NCBI GenBank assembly: GCA_012799975.1
Contig: JAAZKF010000108.1
Coordinates: forward strand, 1-35,378
Source: Burkholderiales bacterium
GTDB taxonomy: Bacteria; Vulcanimicrobiota; Xenobia; Xenobiales; Xenobiaceae
Direction of reading: 5' to 3'
DNA length: 35,378 bases
In this document: piece by piece, positions 7,701 through 15,876 of the stretch
Layout of the letters: every line of letters starts with the position of its first letter
Position numbering within the stretch: position 1 is the first letter of the stretch
Notes under the pieces: model-generated
Seen by the model: only the letters and a program-made list of their open reading frames with translations
Told to the model about the DNA's origin: nothing
Database searches by the model: none
Position numbers and translations under genes: made by a program

Positions 7701-10433
7701 GAGGACCGGATCGATCTGGTACCGGACCAGAAGAGCTACGCCCCCGGCCAGTCCGCCCGGATCCTGGTCAAGTCTCCCTACGAGAAGGCTCGGGCCCTGG
7801 TGACCGTCGAGAGGGAGACGGTCCTGGATCGTTTCGTGGTCGACGTGGAAGGCACTGCGGACACCGTCGAGGTTCCCATCAGCTCGGATCACGTGCCCAA
7901 TGTCTTCGTCTCGGTGATCCTGCTGCAGGGGCGCCTCCCCGACGCAGGGTTCGGGCCCGATGGCCTGGACCTGGGTAAGCCCTCTTTCAAGATCGGCTAC
8001 GTCAACCTGCCGGTGGAGTCTGTGGAACGGCGCCTGGAGGTCCAGGTTACCCCCTCCAAGGAGGTCTGGGAACCGCGCCAGCAGGTCAGCTTGCAGGTCC
8101 AGCTTCGCGATTCCCAGGGGCGCCCGGCCGCCGGAGAAGTGTGCCTGGCGGTGGTGGATGAGGGGGTCCTGAGCCTGATCGGCTACGATACACCGGATTA
8201 TTTCCCGGCCTTCTACGGCTCCCGGCCCCTGTCGGTGCGTACCTCCGAGTCCCGTCTGGACGTGATCGGACAGCGCTCCTACGGGGCCAAGGGGGCGAAC
8301 CAGGGCGGAGGCGGAGGGAGCCTGGTAGGTGACTACCGGGAGGACTTCGTGGCCACCGCCTTCTGGAGCCCCCGGCTTCTAACCGACTCGAAAGGGCGTG
8401 CCCAGGTCGATTTCCAGCTTCCGGACAGCCTGACGCGTTTCCGGGTCATGGCCGTGGCCCAGACTCGGGACGGGCGCTTCGGATCGGGGAAGGCGGCCCT
8501 GGAGGTTCGCAAACCCTTGCTGCTGCAGCCTTCAGTCCCTCGGTTCGCGCGTCGGGGGGACCGGTTCCAGGCAGGCGTGCTGGTCTTCAACAATACCGGC
8601 GGTTCGGGGGAAGTCCTGGTCGAGGCCGAAGCCGCGGGTGTCTCGCTGGTCGAGCGCAAGACGGCCCGGGTCCGACTGAACTCCGGCCAGAGCCGGGAGG
8701 TGCTCTTCGACTTCGAGGCCCCCGGTTCGGGTGACTCGGAGATCGGCTTCCGGGCCTCGCTGGGTTCGTACCGCGATTCCCTGAAGCTGCCTCTGCCGGT
8801 CCACCTCTCCCAGCGCCTGGAGACGGTGGCCACCAGCGGAACCGTCCCTGTGGACTCGCAGGTCGAGCGGGTGCAGGTTCCCGGAGGCGTGTTGCCGGGG
8901 ACGGCTGTCCTGGAGACCACGGTCTCCTCCTCGGTCCTCTCGGGGGTGGAGGAGGCGCTCAACTGGCTGGTCGACTATCCCTACGGTTGCCTGGAACAGC
9001 GTCTCTCTCGTCTGGTCCCCCTGCTTCTGGCCGGAGACCTGTTGACGGCCTCGGCTCGGGCGGATCTGGACAAGAAGGCCTTGAAGGCCCGGGCTCAGGC
9101 CGAACTGGATGAGCTGGCCTCCTTACAGGTCGAAGGAGGAGGCTTCGCGATGTGGGCGGGCTCGGACCGCGTCCACGACGAATTGACGGCCTCGGCCGTG
9201 CGTACGCTGTTGGAGGCTCGGGAGCGGGGCTTCCGGGTCGAGGAGGCCATGCTGACGCAGGCCCGAGCCGCCATGAAGAAGGCCTTGAACCAGAAAAACC
9301 GCGACTATCCGTTCAGTTCGACCGAGAATCTGACCGTCCGGGCCAGCCTCCTGGAGGCCCTGACGCGGATGGACTACAGTGACCCCGCTACCCTCTCGGC
9401 CCTCTTCAAGGAGCGCGACCAGCTCTCTGTGGACGCCAAGGTGCACCTGCTGCGGGCCGCCTGGAGGATGAAGAACTCCACCGTGGTCGACGAGTTGCGT
9501 CGGGATATCCAGAACCTGGCCCGGGTGGAGGCCCAGACGGCCTGGTTTGATGATCCGGTGCCTCAGCCCTGGCTCTTCTCCTCTTCGGTCCGGACCACCA
9601 GTCTGGTCCTGGAGGCCTTCCTGGAACAGGGGGAGTCCGCCCTGGCCCCCCGGATGGTTCGCTGGCTGATGGAGGCCCGCCGCGACGGTCACTGGGGGAC
9701 TACCCAGCAGGATGCGGCGGCGCTACGGGCCCTGTTGGCCTACCGTTCGCGCTTCGAGAGCCAGACCCCCGACCTGGAGGCCACCGTCCAGGTGGCCGGA
9801 CGGGGGATCCTACAGACCCGCCTGAACTCCAAGGCCCCCCTGGCTTCCAGCCAGACCACCCTGGAGGAGGGGAAGGTCGGGGAGGCCTTGGAGGTGCTTT
9901 TCGGGCGCCGGGGTCGGGGGACCTTGCACTACGACCTGAGGCTTCGCTATGCCCCCGAGAAGGATCTCCCCGCGCAGGACGAGGGTTTCACGGTCTTCCG
10001 GACCGTGCGACCCCTGGAGGGAGCCAAAGTCCATATCGGCCCCTTCCGGGCCGGGCAGACCTATAGGGTTACCCTGACGGTGCTGACTCCTCACGAACGT
10101 CGCTACGTGGTGGTGGAAGACCCGGTCCCGGCTGGCTTCGAGGTGGTCCAGACCACCTTCGAGACCGAGAGCGATGAGTTCCGCCAGGTGCTGTCGCAGG
10201 CCGGGATCGCCAAGCCCTGGATGGGGACCTTCAACCACTTCGAGATCGAGGACTCTCGGGTTCTGCTCTTCGCCGACGGCCTGGTGCCCGGCGAGCATAC
10301 CTTTGAGTACCTGGTCCGCGCCATGTTGCCCGGGAAATTCCGGCTTCCCGCAACCCGGGCCGAGGAGATGTACCATCCCGAGATCTTCGGGACCACTCCC
10401 GTCCAGGTGGTCGAGGTCCAGCCGGGGCAATGA
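4761..10433 (+). CDS. Bacterial alpha-2-macroglobulin lipoprotein with intact thioester
   Basis: The 1890-residue product is a periplasmic protease trap of the YfhM type. It begins with a lipoprotein signal peptide whose lipobox VVAC places the lipidated cysteine at residue 25; residue 26 is Gly. A series of macroglobulin beta-domains follows. A glycine-rich flexible stretch near residues 1175-1190 fits a bait or linker region, and the CLEQ thioester is at Cys1410-Gln1413 (in YPYGCLEQ), so covalent trapping chemistry should be intact. The helical thioester domain and a C-terminal receptor-like domain close the chain. It is longer than E. coli YfhM (about 1650 residues). The ATG at 4761 has GGAGG five bases upstream; in-frame sequence upstream to 4326 overlaps glgP and is not family-like. 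The stop overlaps the start of pbpC (ATGA), the classical pairing in which the trap guards the periplasm while PBP1C repairs peptidoglycan. Confidence 0.95.
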   Translation: MRTISSRVLALLGAILGTLFLVVACGQGGGEPPEIPAFLLPQGPPRPVEVVFASPQGQLQNLPEGAAATLVFNQPMVPLEGLGQPGPLPPVTIQPPVAGTWEWRGTATLVFRPEGELPLATRFEVSLPAGLKSFSGQTLAQEYRFSFTTPRPDLVRSIPTNNTKFVRPEATLLLAFNQPIQAMAAAEAISLRAHKTDLAIQVRPPSDQEWKDFQDRSTGDEPPPESTRRNLLVVQPSSPMALGTEHILEIRAGLKGASGADLGLEKTRTIHFHTLNKFSVSDLSTESDWRPDGGLVLKFSNPVSPKKLVSSLRFEPEIRIPEWYAEDEHARTDIYLYLPMKARTAYQVSLTADLQDDFGNALGTAWTKSFTTTDFTPALHLSGGQGILEAQGDLRLPVGLRNIQRLRVRMARIAPEDLVPLLQNGDAFWSDQPFTPPEGYQVDEDWTPVVPQNQMVDCPLDLSRALGESRTGLVYVQLQAGEGKSKWDQRVLVQVTDLGLTGKFSAEDTLVWATSLSAAQPRPGLSVEIRDAKNQVRWSGRTDSKGLATAPGWGALGLDKGGSWGLPDHYVLIRDGQDLACLSAEGSTGISPWDFDLDHDWDPEARIYQAQTFTERGLYRAGEQVHLKGTLRRSQAGRWIVPEEVQTLEYVVYDSRDQKIGNGTTPVSSFGSFDQTLKLDQNAPSGFYRVQWNLPSKLSKAAGISGVLTGTTFRVEAYRPAQFEVTVESPDSACVQGESAGATIRGRYLFGAPMSGDKVRYSARLEPATFQPEAWEGFEFGTLRLWGENQRDQERILLREEGTLDEQGQRELTVSLEGISFEGPARLVVEGTVTSASRQAISGRTSAMVHPASLALGLKTGGSLRQAGTRVPVELVAVDPQGKAVPARQVQVKLLRREWDSVRKAGSGGRYEWVSEARDTEVSSQTVRVGNKPENLNLTPPRAGLYVVQALARDSKGRQTVAESMLYAWGGDYVAWDRQDEDRIDLVPDQKSYAPGQSARILVKSPYEKARALVTVERETVLDRFVVDVEGTADTVEVPISSDHVPNVFVSVILLQGRLPDAGFGPDGLDLGKPSFKIGYVNLPVESVERRLEVQVTPSKEVWEPRQQVSLQVQLRDSQGRPAAGEVCLAVVDEGVLSLIGYDTPDYFPAFYGSRPLSVRTSESRLDVIGQRSYGAKGANQGGGGGSLVGDYREDFVATAFWSPRLLTDSKGRAQVDFQLPDSLTRFRVMAVAQTRDGRFGSGKAALEVRKPLLLQPSVPRFARRGDRFQAGVLVFNNTGGSGEVLVEAEAAGVSLVERKTARVRLNSGQSREVLFDFEAPGSGDSEIGFRASLGSYRDSLKLPLPVHLSQRLETVATSGTVPVDSQVERVQVPGGVLPGTAVLETTVSSSVLSGVEEALNWLVDYPYGCLEQRLSRLVPLLLAGDLLTASARADLDKKALKARAQAELDELASLQVEGGGFAMWAGSDRVHDELTASAVRTLLEARERGFRVEEAMLTQARAAMKKALNQKNRDYPFSSTENLTVRASLLEALTRMDYSDPATLSALFKERDQLSVDAKVHLLRAAWRMKNSTVVDELRRDIQNLARVEAQTAWFDDPVPQPWLFSSSVRTTSLVLEAFLEQGESALAPRMVRWLMEARRDGHWGTTQQDAAALRALLAYRSRFESQTPDLEATVQVAGRGILQTRLNSKAPLASSQTTLEEGKVGEALEVLFGRRGRGTLHYDLRLRYAPEKDLPAQDEGFTVFRTVRPLEGAKVHIGPFRAGQTYRVTLTVLTPHERRYVVVEDPVPAGFEVVQTTFETESDEFRQVLSQAGIAKPWMGTFNHFEIEDSRVLLFADGLVPGEHTFEYLVRAMLPGKFRLPATRAEEMYHPEIFGTTPVQVVEVQPGQ

Positions 10434-12874
10434 ACCGTCGCCGGTGGGGACTGGCCCTGGTGCTGGTCCTACTCCTGGTGGGGGTCCTGGTGGGCTGGCC
10501 GCTTCCTGAGGAATTGGCCCGGCCCCACCAGGAGGCCTCGCTGATCCTGCTGGATCGGCATGGCGAGGTGTTGCGGGAGGTGCCCTCCAGCCGCAACGGC
10601 GTCAGCCGCTGGGTGAGCCTGGACCAGGTGGCTCCGGTGCTCGTCCAGGCGACGATCCTGGCCGAGGACCGCCGCTTTCATCTGCATCCCGGCGTGGACC
10701 CCCTGGCCCTGCTGCGGTCCGCCTGGATCAACCTGCGGGCGGGCCGGGTCCTGACCGGGGGGTCCACCCTGACCCAGCAGTTGGTCCGCAATCTGCGCCC
10801 CCCTCGTTCCCGGGGGCTGGGGACCAAGATCCTGGAGGCCTGGGAGGCGGTGCGCATGGAGGTCCGCTTCTCCAAGACCGAGATCCTGGAAGCCTACCTC
10901 AACCGCATCCCATACGGGAACGGAGCATATGGGGTCGAGGCGGCTTCCCGGCGCTACTTCCAGAAGTCGGCCAGCCTCCTCTCGCCGGCCGAGGCGGCCG
11001 CCCTGGCGGTTTTGCCTCGGGCTCCCGAGGCCCTGGATCTGGTCAGTCGCCCCCAGGAGGTCGTCGTGCTGCAGCGGGACCTTCTGAAACGGATGGGGGA
11101 GGCGGGACTCCTCACCGAGGAGGATCTCCGAGAGGCCCTGGAGGTCCCTCTCCTGGCGGCTCCCTTGCACGAACGCTTCGCTGCGCCTCACTTCTGTGAT
11201 ATGGTCCTGGCCGAATTGCCACCGGCTGCGGGGGATCGGCAGGTGCGCACCAGCCTGGATGCTTCCTTGCAGAGCCTGGTCGAGGATCTGCTGGAGACCC
11301 ACCTGGAGCGTTTGGCGGGGCAGAATGTGGGCAATGGGGCCGTGGTGATCCTGGATGTGGCTACGGGTGAGATCCTGGCCCTGGTGGGCTCGCGGAACTA
11401 TTTCGATCCCGTGGCCGGGCAGGTCAACGCGGCCTTGGCGCTGCGCTCGCCAGGTTCGACCCTCAAGCCGTTCATGTATGGAATGGCCCTGGAACGGGGT
11501 AGGACTGCGGCCAGCGTGCTTCCCGATCTGGAGTTCCACCCCGACGGAGCCCGCGATGGCTTCCTCCCGCGTAACTATGACTGGACCCACCACGGTCCGG
11601 TCCGCCTGCGCACGGCCCTGGCCTGTTCCTACAACCTGGTGGCCGCCCGCACCCTGCAGGAACTGGGCCCTCAGTCCTTGTTGGAACGCCTGCATGAGCT
11701 GGGCTTCACCTGCCTGGACCGGCCGGCCAGCCACTACGGGACGGGCCTGGTCCTGGGTGACGGCGAGGTCTGCCTGTTGGATCTGGCCCTGGCCTATCGG
11801 ACCCTGGCGCGGGGCGGACTCTACGCTCCGGCTCGTCCGGTGTTGGCGATGGCGGAAGGGGGGAACTGGAAACCGATCCCGACTTTTCCCTCTAGGCGGG
11901 TCATGGACCCCGGCGTCTGCTTCGTGCTGAGCGACATCCTGGCTGATCCCGAGGCCCGGGCTCCGGCTTTCGGACGCTACGGGCCCTTGAGCCTGTCCTT
12001 CCCCTGCGCTGCCAAGACCGGAACCTCGAAAGACTACCGCGACAATTGGACCCTGGGCTACACCCCGCGTCACGTGGTCGGCGTCTGGGTGGGGAACTTC
12101 GACGGAAGTTCGATGGTCGGTGCCTCCGGAGTGACCGGCGCAGCTCCCTTGTTCCGAGACCTGATGCTGGCCTTGCGGGCCCGGGAGGAGGCCCAGGCAC
12201 CCCCCCGCGCCGCAGAAAAGGGTTTCCTGGTGCCGGCAGGCGTGGTGCAGGAGGCTATCTGCCCGGTCTCAGGGCAGGGACCAGGCCCCGATTGTCCAGG
12301 TTCCATGGCGGAATGGTTCCTGTCGGGGACGGTTCCGTCGGAACCCTGTTGCGTGCATCGCCGGGTTGTATTGGACCGGCGTACGGGCGGGCTTGGCGGG
12401 GCCTCCACGCCAGATTCGGAGCGCCTGGAGCGCGTCTACGAGGTCCACCCGCCCTTGTATCGGGCCTGGATGGCCGAGGTCGGTCTGCCCACGCCGCCTG
12501 AGGACTCCATCTCAGCTTCGCGCTCGCGCTCGACCCGTCCGGTCCTGCCCGCGGCCCGCCCCCGGGGCCGGAGCCCCGGCGAATATCCGGAGCCGCCCTC
12601 CACCAGGCCGGTCCGCCTGGCCATCGCCAGTCCGGAAGAGGGGGCGGTCTTCCGTCTGGATCCCGTGCTCCGCCGGGAATACCAGAAGGTAACCCTGCGG
12701 GCCGTCGTGCCCGAGGGGGTCCCGGAGGTGGAGTGGCTGGTCGATGGACAGATCCTGGAACGCTGTCCCCCCCCCTTCACGACCCGCTGGCAGTTGACAC
12801 CCGGCGACCACACCCTGGTCCTGAGGGCCGCTGGAGTGGGGGAGTCCTCGGTTCGGCTTACGGTGCTGGAGTAG
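10430..12874 (+). CDS. pbpC: Penicillin-binding protein 1C, bifunctional peptidoglycan synthase
   Basis: The 814-residue protein has one N-terminal membrane anchor (residues 7-24), a GT51 glycosyltransferase domain (catalytic Glu79 in AEDRRF; GGSTLTQQL at 110-118) and a penicillin-binding transpeptidase domain with all three motifs: S343-T-L-K346, S400-Y-N402 and K529-T-G531. The last 90 or so residues form the Ig-like BiPBP_C domain, typical of PBP1C. A low-complexity Ser/Arg/Pro-rich linker (about residues 695-725) precedes it. It acts in the periplasm on lipid II and nascent glycan. The start overlaps the stop of the alpha-2-macroglobulin gene by four bases, so the two are translationally coupled. 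Confidence 0.96.
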   Translation: MNRRRWGLALVLVLLLVGVLVGWPLPEELARPHQEASLILLDRHGEVLREVPSSRNGVSRWVSLDQVAPVLVQATILAEDRRFHLHPGVDPLALLRSAWINLRAGRVLTGGSTLTQQLVRNLRPPRSRGLGTKILEAWEAVRMEVRFSKTEILEAYLNRIPYGNGAYGVEAASRRYFQKSASLLSPAEAAALAVLPRAPEALDLVSRPQEVVVLQRDLLKRMGEAGLLTEEDLREALEVPLLAAPLHERFAAPHFCDMVLAELPPAAGDRQVRTSLDASLQSLVEDLLETHLERLAGQNVGNGAVVILDVATGEILALVGSRNYFDPVAGQVNAALALRSPGSTLKPFMYGMALERGRTAASVLPDLEFHPDGARDGFLPRNYDWTHHGPVRLRTALACSYNLVAARTLQELGPQSLLERLHELGFTCLDRPASHYGTGLVLGDGEVCLLDLALAYRTLARGGLYAPARPVLAMAEGGNWKPIPTFPSRRVMDPGVCFVLSDILADPEARAPAFGRYGPLSLSFPCAAKTGTSKDYRDNWTLGYTPRHVVGVWVGNFDGSSMVGASGVTGAAPLFRDLMLALRAREEAQAPPRAAEKGFLVPAGVVQEAICPVSGQGPGPDCPGSMAEWFLSGTVPSEPCCVHRRVVLDRRTGGLGGASTPDSERLERVYEVHPPLYRAWMAEVGLPTPPEDSISASRSRSTRPVLPAARPRGRSPGEYPEPPSTRPVRLAIASPEEGAVFRLDPVLRREYQKVTLRAVVPEGVPEVEWLVDGQILERCPPPFTTRWQLTPGDHTLVLRAAGVGESSVRLTVLE

Positions 12875-12935
12875 GACCAGCTTCCGAACACCGGGAGCCT
12901 TCCGGCCTTCTGCTTCCGCATGCCTGCCGGTTTCG

Positions 12936-12944
12936 TGTTAGAAT
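12936..12944 (+). promoter_or_regulatory. Predicted extended -10 for the BamE-like gene
   Basis: TG at 12936-12937 followed after one base by TAGAAT at 12939-12944 gives an extended -10 in the 77-base gap after pbpC. I see no good -35. Seven bases separate the hexamer from the ATG at 12952, which would make the mRNA leaderless; no Shine-Dalgarno sequence is present. Confidence 0.45.
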
Positions 12945-12951
12945 GGCACCC

Positions 12952-13473
12952 ATGAAACGCCTTCTCACGATGACCTTGTGTCTCTTCTTGCTCGGCCTTC
13001 CCGCCTGGGCCGCACCCCCGGCCTGGGATGCCGAGGCCGCCTTGGACCTCAACGGCCTGAGCCTGCAGATGACCGAAGAGGAAGTCGTCTCTTCCCTGGG
13101 GGACCCCACCAAGGTGCTGGACGAGCAGTTGAAGCTCTATTCCGGCAACCTCCTGGTGCGGACCCGCGAGGGACGGGTCGTGAACCTCTCGGCTTTTGAC
13201 CAGGGCGGTCACTGGGCCTTGGGAGTCGCGGGCCGGCCGACCCTCCGAACAGGCAGTCCCGAGGCCGGATTGCGAGCCGGTCTGGGCGCGCCCTGGCGGA
13301 CCTTCGTGAACTCCGAGAAGGACCTTCAAGCCCTCCTGTATGTTTCGATTCGCTCGGATTTGGTGGTCCTTCTCCAGCACGGGCAGGTGGCCGCCCTCAT
13401 GTTGGCCGAGCCCGGGACCCTGGCCCAAAGCCTGCTCAGCCTGGGGTATGAGGTCCAGGAGGCCGCTGAATAG
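12952..13473 (+). CDS. Small secreted protein with two BamE-like modules
   Basis: The 173-residue product starts with a Sec signal peptide (charged MKRLL, hydrophobic core, cleavage after AWA at residue 20). The mature part holds two similar units. The first (about 33-85) has the pattern LSLQMTEEEVVSSLGDPTK ... LYSGNLLVRTREGRVVNL, like the SmpA/OmlA (BamE) fold. The second (about 100-155) repeats it as GSPEAGLRAGLGAPW ... LVVLLQHGQVAALML. BamE-like modules are small periplasmic binding folds; the partner is unknown. ATG at 12943 (three residues longer) is possible, but it lies inside the predicted -10. The gene is 77 bases after pbpC and 29 bases before plsC, so it is probably part of the envelope operon as well as served by its own promoter. 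Confidence 0.7.
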   Translation: MKRLLTMTLCLFLLGLPAWAAPPAWDAEAALDLNGLSLQMTEEEVVSSLGDPTKVLDEQLKLYSGNLLVRTREGRVVNLSAFDQGGHWALGVAGRPTLRTGSPEAGLRAGLGAPWRTFVNSEKDLQALLYVSIRSDLVVLLQHGQVAALMLAEPGTLAQSLLSLGYEVQEAAE

Positions 13474-13502
13474 CCCTGTCAAGCCTCCGAACACTGAAGA
13501 CC

Positions 13503-14183
13503 GTGAGCCTGTACGCTTGCCTGCATCCCCTGATCCGGATGGCTGCCTACGCCCTCTACCACGTCGCGGGTGGCTATCAGGTCTGCGGAACCGAGCACAT
13601 TCCCCGGTATGGGCCGGCGCTGGTGGCCTGCAACCACATCAGCCTGGCGGACCCCGTAGCCATGCTGGGGGCCAGTCCTCGTGCCCTGCACTACATGGCC
13701 GCCCAGGAGCTGCATGACCTGCCCATCCTGGGCCCCGCCATCCGTTTCATGCAGGCTTTCCCGGTCCGTCGCGGCCAGCAGGACCCGGAAGCCGTGGCCC
13801 GGTGTCGTGCCCTGCTGCGCGACGGTCAGGCCGTGGTCATCTTCCCGGAGGGCCGCTGCAGCCCCGATGGGCACCTGGGGCCCTTCTTCCCGGGGGTAGC
13901 CACCCTGGCCCTGCGTGAGGGATGTCCGGTGGTGCCTGCCGTGGTCCAGGGAACTGATCGCTTCCTTCCCCTGGGGGCCCGCATGCTGCGTTGCCGACCC
14001 AAGACCATGCGATTTGGTGCCCCCCTGGACCTGGGGCGCCTGCAGGCGGGTGTGCCGGTACGCCAGCAGGTCGACCAGGCACTGTCGAGGTTGCGGCAGG
14101 CCATGCTGGACCTGGGGGCGACCCCCAGGACCCCGGAGGTCTCCTACCAGGGCAGCGGTCGGCGCTTCCAGACCAGGTCGTAG
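13503..14183 (+). CDS. plsC: 1-acyl-sn-glycerol-3-phosphate acyltransferase (PlsC family)
   Basis: The 226-residue protein has the PlsC motifs in order: NHISLAD (the H-x4-D motif, His45 and Asp50), a substrate-binding block around residues 75-90, and FPEGRCS near 115-121. It transfers a second acyl chain to lysophosphatidic acid on the inner face of the membrane. A short hydrophobic segment at residues 5-24 can anchor it. The GTG start at 13503 has only a weak GAAGA upstream; ATG at 13539 is an alternative. The 3' end overlaps the convergent beta-propeller gene by 40 bases. A lysophospholipid or ornithine-lipid acyltransferase role is possible, because the family is broad. Confidence 0.85.
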   Translation: MSLYACLHPLIRMAAYALYHVAGGYQVCGTEHIPRYGPALVACNHISLADPVAMLGASPRALHYMAAQELHDLPILGPAIRFMQAFPVRRGQQDPEAVARCRALLRDGQAVVIFPEGRCSPDGHLGPFFPGVATLALREGCPVVPAVVQGTDRFLPLGARMLRCRPKTMRFGAPLDLGRLQAGVPVRQQVDQALSRLRQAMLDLGATPRTPEVSYQGSGRRFQTRS

Positions 14184-15052
14184 ACCTCCGTGAAGGGCGG
14201 CGTAGGGAATAACTCGGGTGAGCCGCCCTCTACGGGAACCGTGTAGAGCGCGGCCCCATTCCCCGTCCGGGCGGTAAAGAGCAACTGGCGGCCGTCCGGG
14301 GACCAGGCTGGATAGCTGGCGGACTCGGTCCCTTGCAGGAGCCGGCGGGGAACCCCTTCCGGCCCGATCACCGCCAGGAAGCCGCGCAGGTGGTTCCAAC
14401 TCCCATAGACCAGATGTCGGCTGTCTGGAGACCAGGCCGGGGTGACGTCAGCGTAGAAGTTTCTGGTAATTCGGGTGGCCCGGCCCGGATTCTCCGCAGG
14501 CGTCGTGTACAGGTCGGAAGACCCCTGTCTCCATCCCACGAAGGCGATTCGGCTTCCATCCGGCGACCAGGTGGGGAAGCGGTTGATCGTCTGATCCGAG
14601 GTCAACCGGCGAAGGTCCGTCCCGTCCGCCTTCATGATCGCCAACTCCTCCGCGCCCCAGCGGTTGGTCTCGAAGACTATCCGGGTTCCGTCGGGGGACC
14701 ACGAGGGATGTCGGTCATCAGAGGGGGAGCTGGTCAGGCGCTGGAGGTTCCGGCCCGACAGGTCGACCCGGTAGAGGTTCCAAGAGCCGTGTTCGTACAC
14801 TGCGAAGACTACCAGGCCGGTCCTGGAACACAGGTCGGGTTGGCGACAATACCCGCGGAGTCGGATCAGGAAACCCAGATCCCGGCCATCGGGGCGGACC
14901 ATCTGGATCTGGGTGTAGCGGTCCGTCTTGGCGGCGAAGAGGATCACCTCGGATAGAGGTCCAGCTCCTACCCGGTTCGGGGCGAGCATGACCAGGAGGG
15001 CCGGCAGCATGACCAGCACTGCGAGAAGCCCCATGGTGCAGGTTCGGGACAA
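14144..15052 (-). CDS. Exported TolB-like beta-propeller protein (PD40/WD40-like repeats)
   Basis: The 302-residue protein has an N-terminal hydrophobic signal or anchor (residues 7-24), then a beta-propeller with at least four WSPDG-type repeats: PSWSPDGTRIVF, PTWSPDGSRIAF, PAWSPDSRHLVY and PAWSPDGRQLLF, plus a degenerate earlier blade. Such propellers in TolB bind partner proteins in the periplasm, but this protein lacks the TolB N-terminal domain and no tol-pal genes are near. I chose the TTG at 15052 because GGAGGT lies eight bases upstream; the first ATG (15034) is too far from that site. Its 3' end overlaps plsC by 40 bases in the convergent direction. Its exact function is unknown. Confidence 0.75.
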   Translation of the reverse strand: MSRTCTMGLLAVLVMLPALLVMLAPNRVGAGPLSEVILFAAKTDRYTQIQMVRPDGRDLGFLIRLRGYCRQPDLCSRTGLVVFAVYEHGSWNLYRVDLSGRNLQRLTSSPSDDRHPSWSPDGTRIVFETNRWGAEELAIMKADGTDLRRLTSDQTINRFPTWSPDGSRIAFVGWRQGSSDLYTTPAENPGRATRITRNFYADVTPAWSPDSRHLVYGSWNHLRGFLAVIGPEGVPRRLLQGTESASYPAWSPDGRQLLFTARTGNGAALYTVPVEGGSPELFPTPPFTEVYDLVWKRRPLPW

Positions 15053-15088
15053 ATCCGCCGACCTCCGGTGGGCCTGGGTACAGCAAAG

Positions 15089-15111
15089 GGCCCTGGTCGC
15101 GAGCCAGGGCC
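15089..15111 (-). terminator. Terminator hairpin after the secreted protein gene
   Basis: GGCCCTGG (15089-15096) pairs with CCAGGGCC (15104-15111) around a seven-base loop. On the minus strand it lies 14 bases after the stop of the 15126-15722 gene and is followed by CTTTGCT, the nearest thing to a U-run among the hairpins of this window. Confidence 0.65.
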
Positions 15112-15125
15112 GTCCAGGTGGGAAG

Positions 15126-15722
15126 CTACTTTTCGAGCTTGTTCATCACGGTCCGGGTGGAGGGATGCAGGTTGTTGATCACCCAGGCCACGTCTGCTTT
15201 CAGTCGGGTGTTCCAGCGGTTCTGGTAGGGCGTCCGCATCCAGACCAGGAACTGGATTCCGGCCCGTTCCACACCGTAGATCTCGAAGTAGTAGTTGCCG
15301 AAGACGTCGTTGCCCGAAGCCTTGAGGGCGGGGATCCCGGCTACGTTGGTCTGCTCCGGGGAGGTCCAGGTTCCGCCATGTGCCTTCTTGAGGTTGTCCA
15401 AGGTAGCCTGCAGGGCGTTGGCCGGGGACCAGCCGGAACCAGCCAGATGGGCCTCGACACCCAGACGTGCCTGGCGCTCGTCGCTGAGGAATTCCAGACC
15501 TTCTCCGGTGTGGTTGACGGCCCACTCGTCGTCGGTCATCAGCAGGACGATTGCCCCATCGGCCAGGTCGTAGCGGACGCCTTTGATGTCGCGCATCTTG
15601 TCCACCTGGGCTCCGTTGATGTCCCGGTGGGCGTCGGTTCCGGTCGAGAACTCCGCCGCTGCGACGGCAGTCGGAATCGCAAAGATAGCAATAGCCAGAA
15701 AAATCCGGGTCACCAGGTTCAT
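15126..15722 (-). CDS. Secreted protein of unknown function
   Basis: The 198-residue protein has a clear Sec signal peptide (MNLVTRIF, hydrophobic core, AVAAAE near residue 23). I do not recognise the family. The mature part shows alternating beta strands (RYDLADGAIVLLMTDDEW, NYYFEIYGVERAGIQFLVWM), one amphipathic helix (ALQATLDNLKK) and a closing helix (KADVAWVINNL). This layout recalls the PsbP/Mog1-like fold (DUF1795 relatives), but that is a weak fold-level impression. AAGGAGG lies six bases before the ATG at 15722. Just upstream is a very AT-rich patch (ATTGAATATATATAA, 15735-15749) in a GC-rich setting, which suggests a promoter. The gene ends at a hairpin, so it is probably monocistronic and separate from the propeller gene downstream. 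Confidence 0.75.
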   Translation of the reverse strand: MNLVTRIFLAIAIFAIPTAVAAAEFSTGTDAHRDINGAQVDKMRDIKGVRYDLADGAIVLLMTDDEWAVNHTGEGLEFLSDERQARLGVEAHLAGSGWSPANALQATLDNLKKAHGGTWTSPEQTNVAGIPALKASGNDVFGNYYFEIYGVERAGIQFLVWMRTPYQNRWNTRLKADVAWVINNLHPSTRTVMNKLEK

Positions 15723-15876
15723 CCCGGGCCTCCTTATATATATTCAATTTCGTGGGGAGGGCCTTCGAGCTTGTTCCTCTACCTTCCTCCGGGGTATCTG
15801 GAGGGTTTTTCGGGGGGAGGCGGAGAATGCCCCGCCACCTGCCCCAGGGATCCGGACGACAGGGCCGGGAGGGGGG

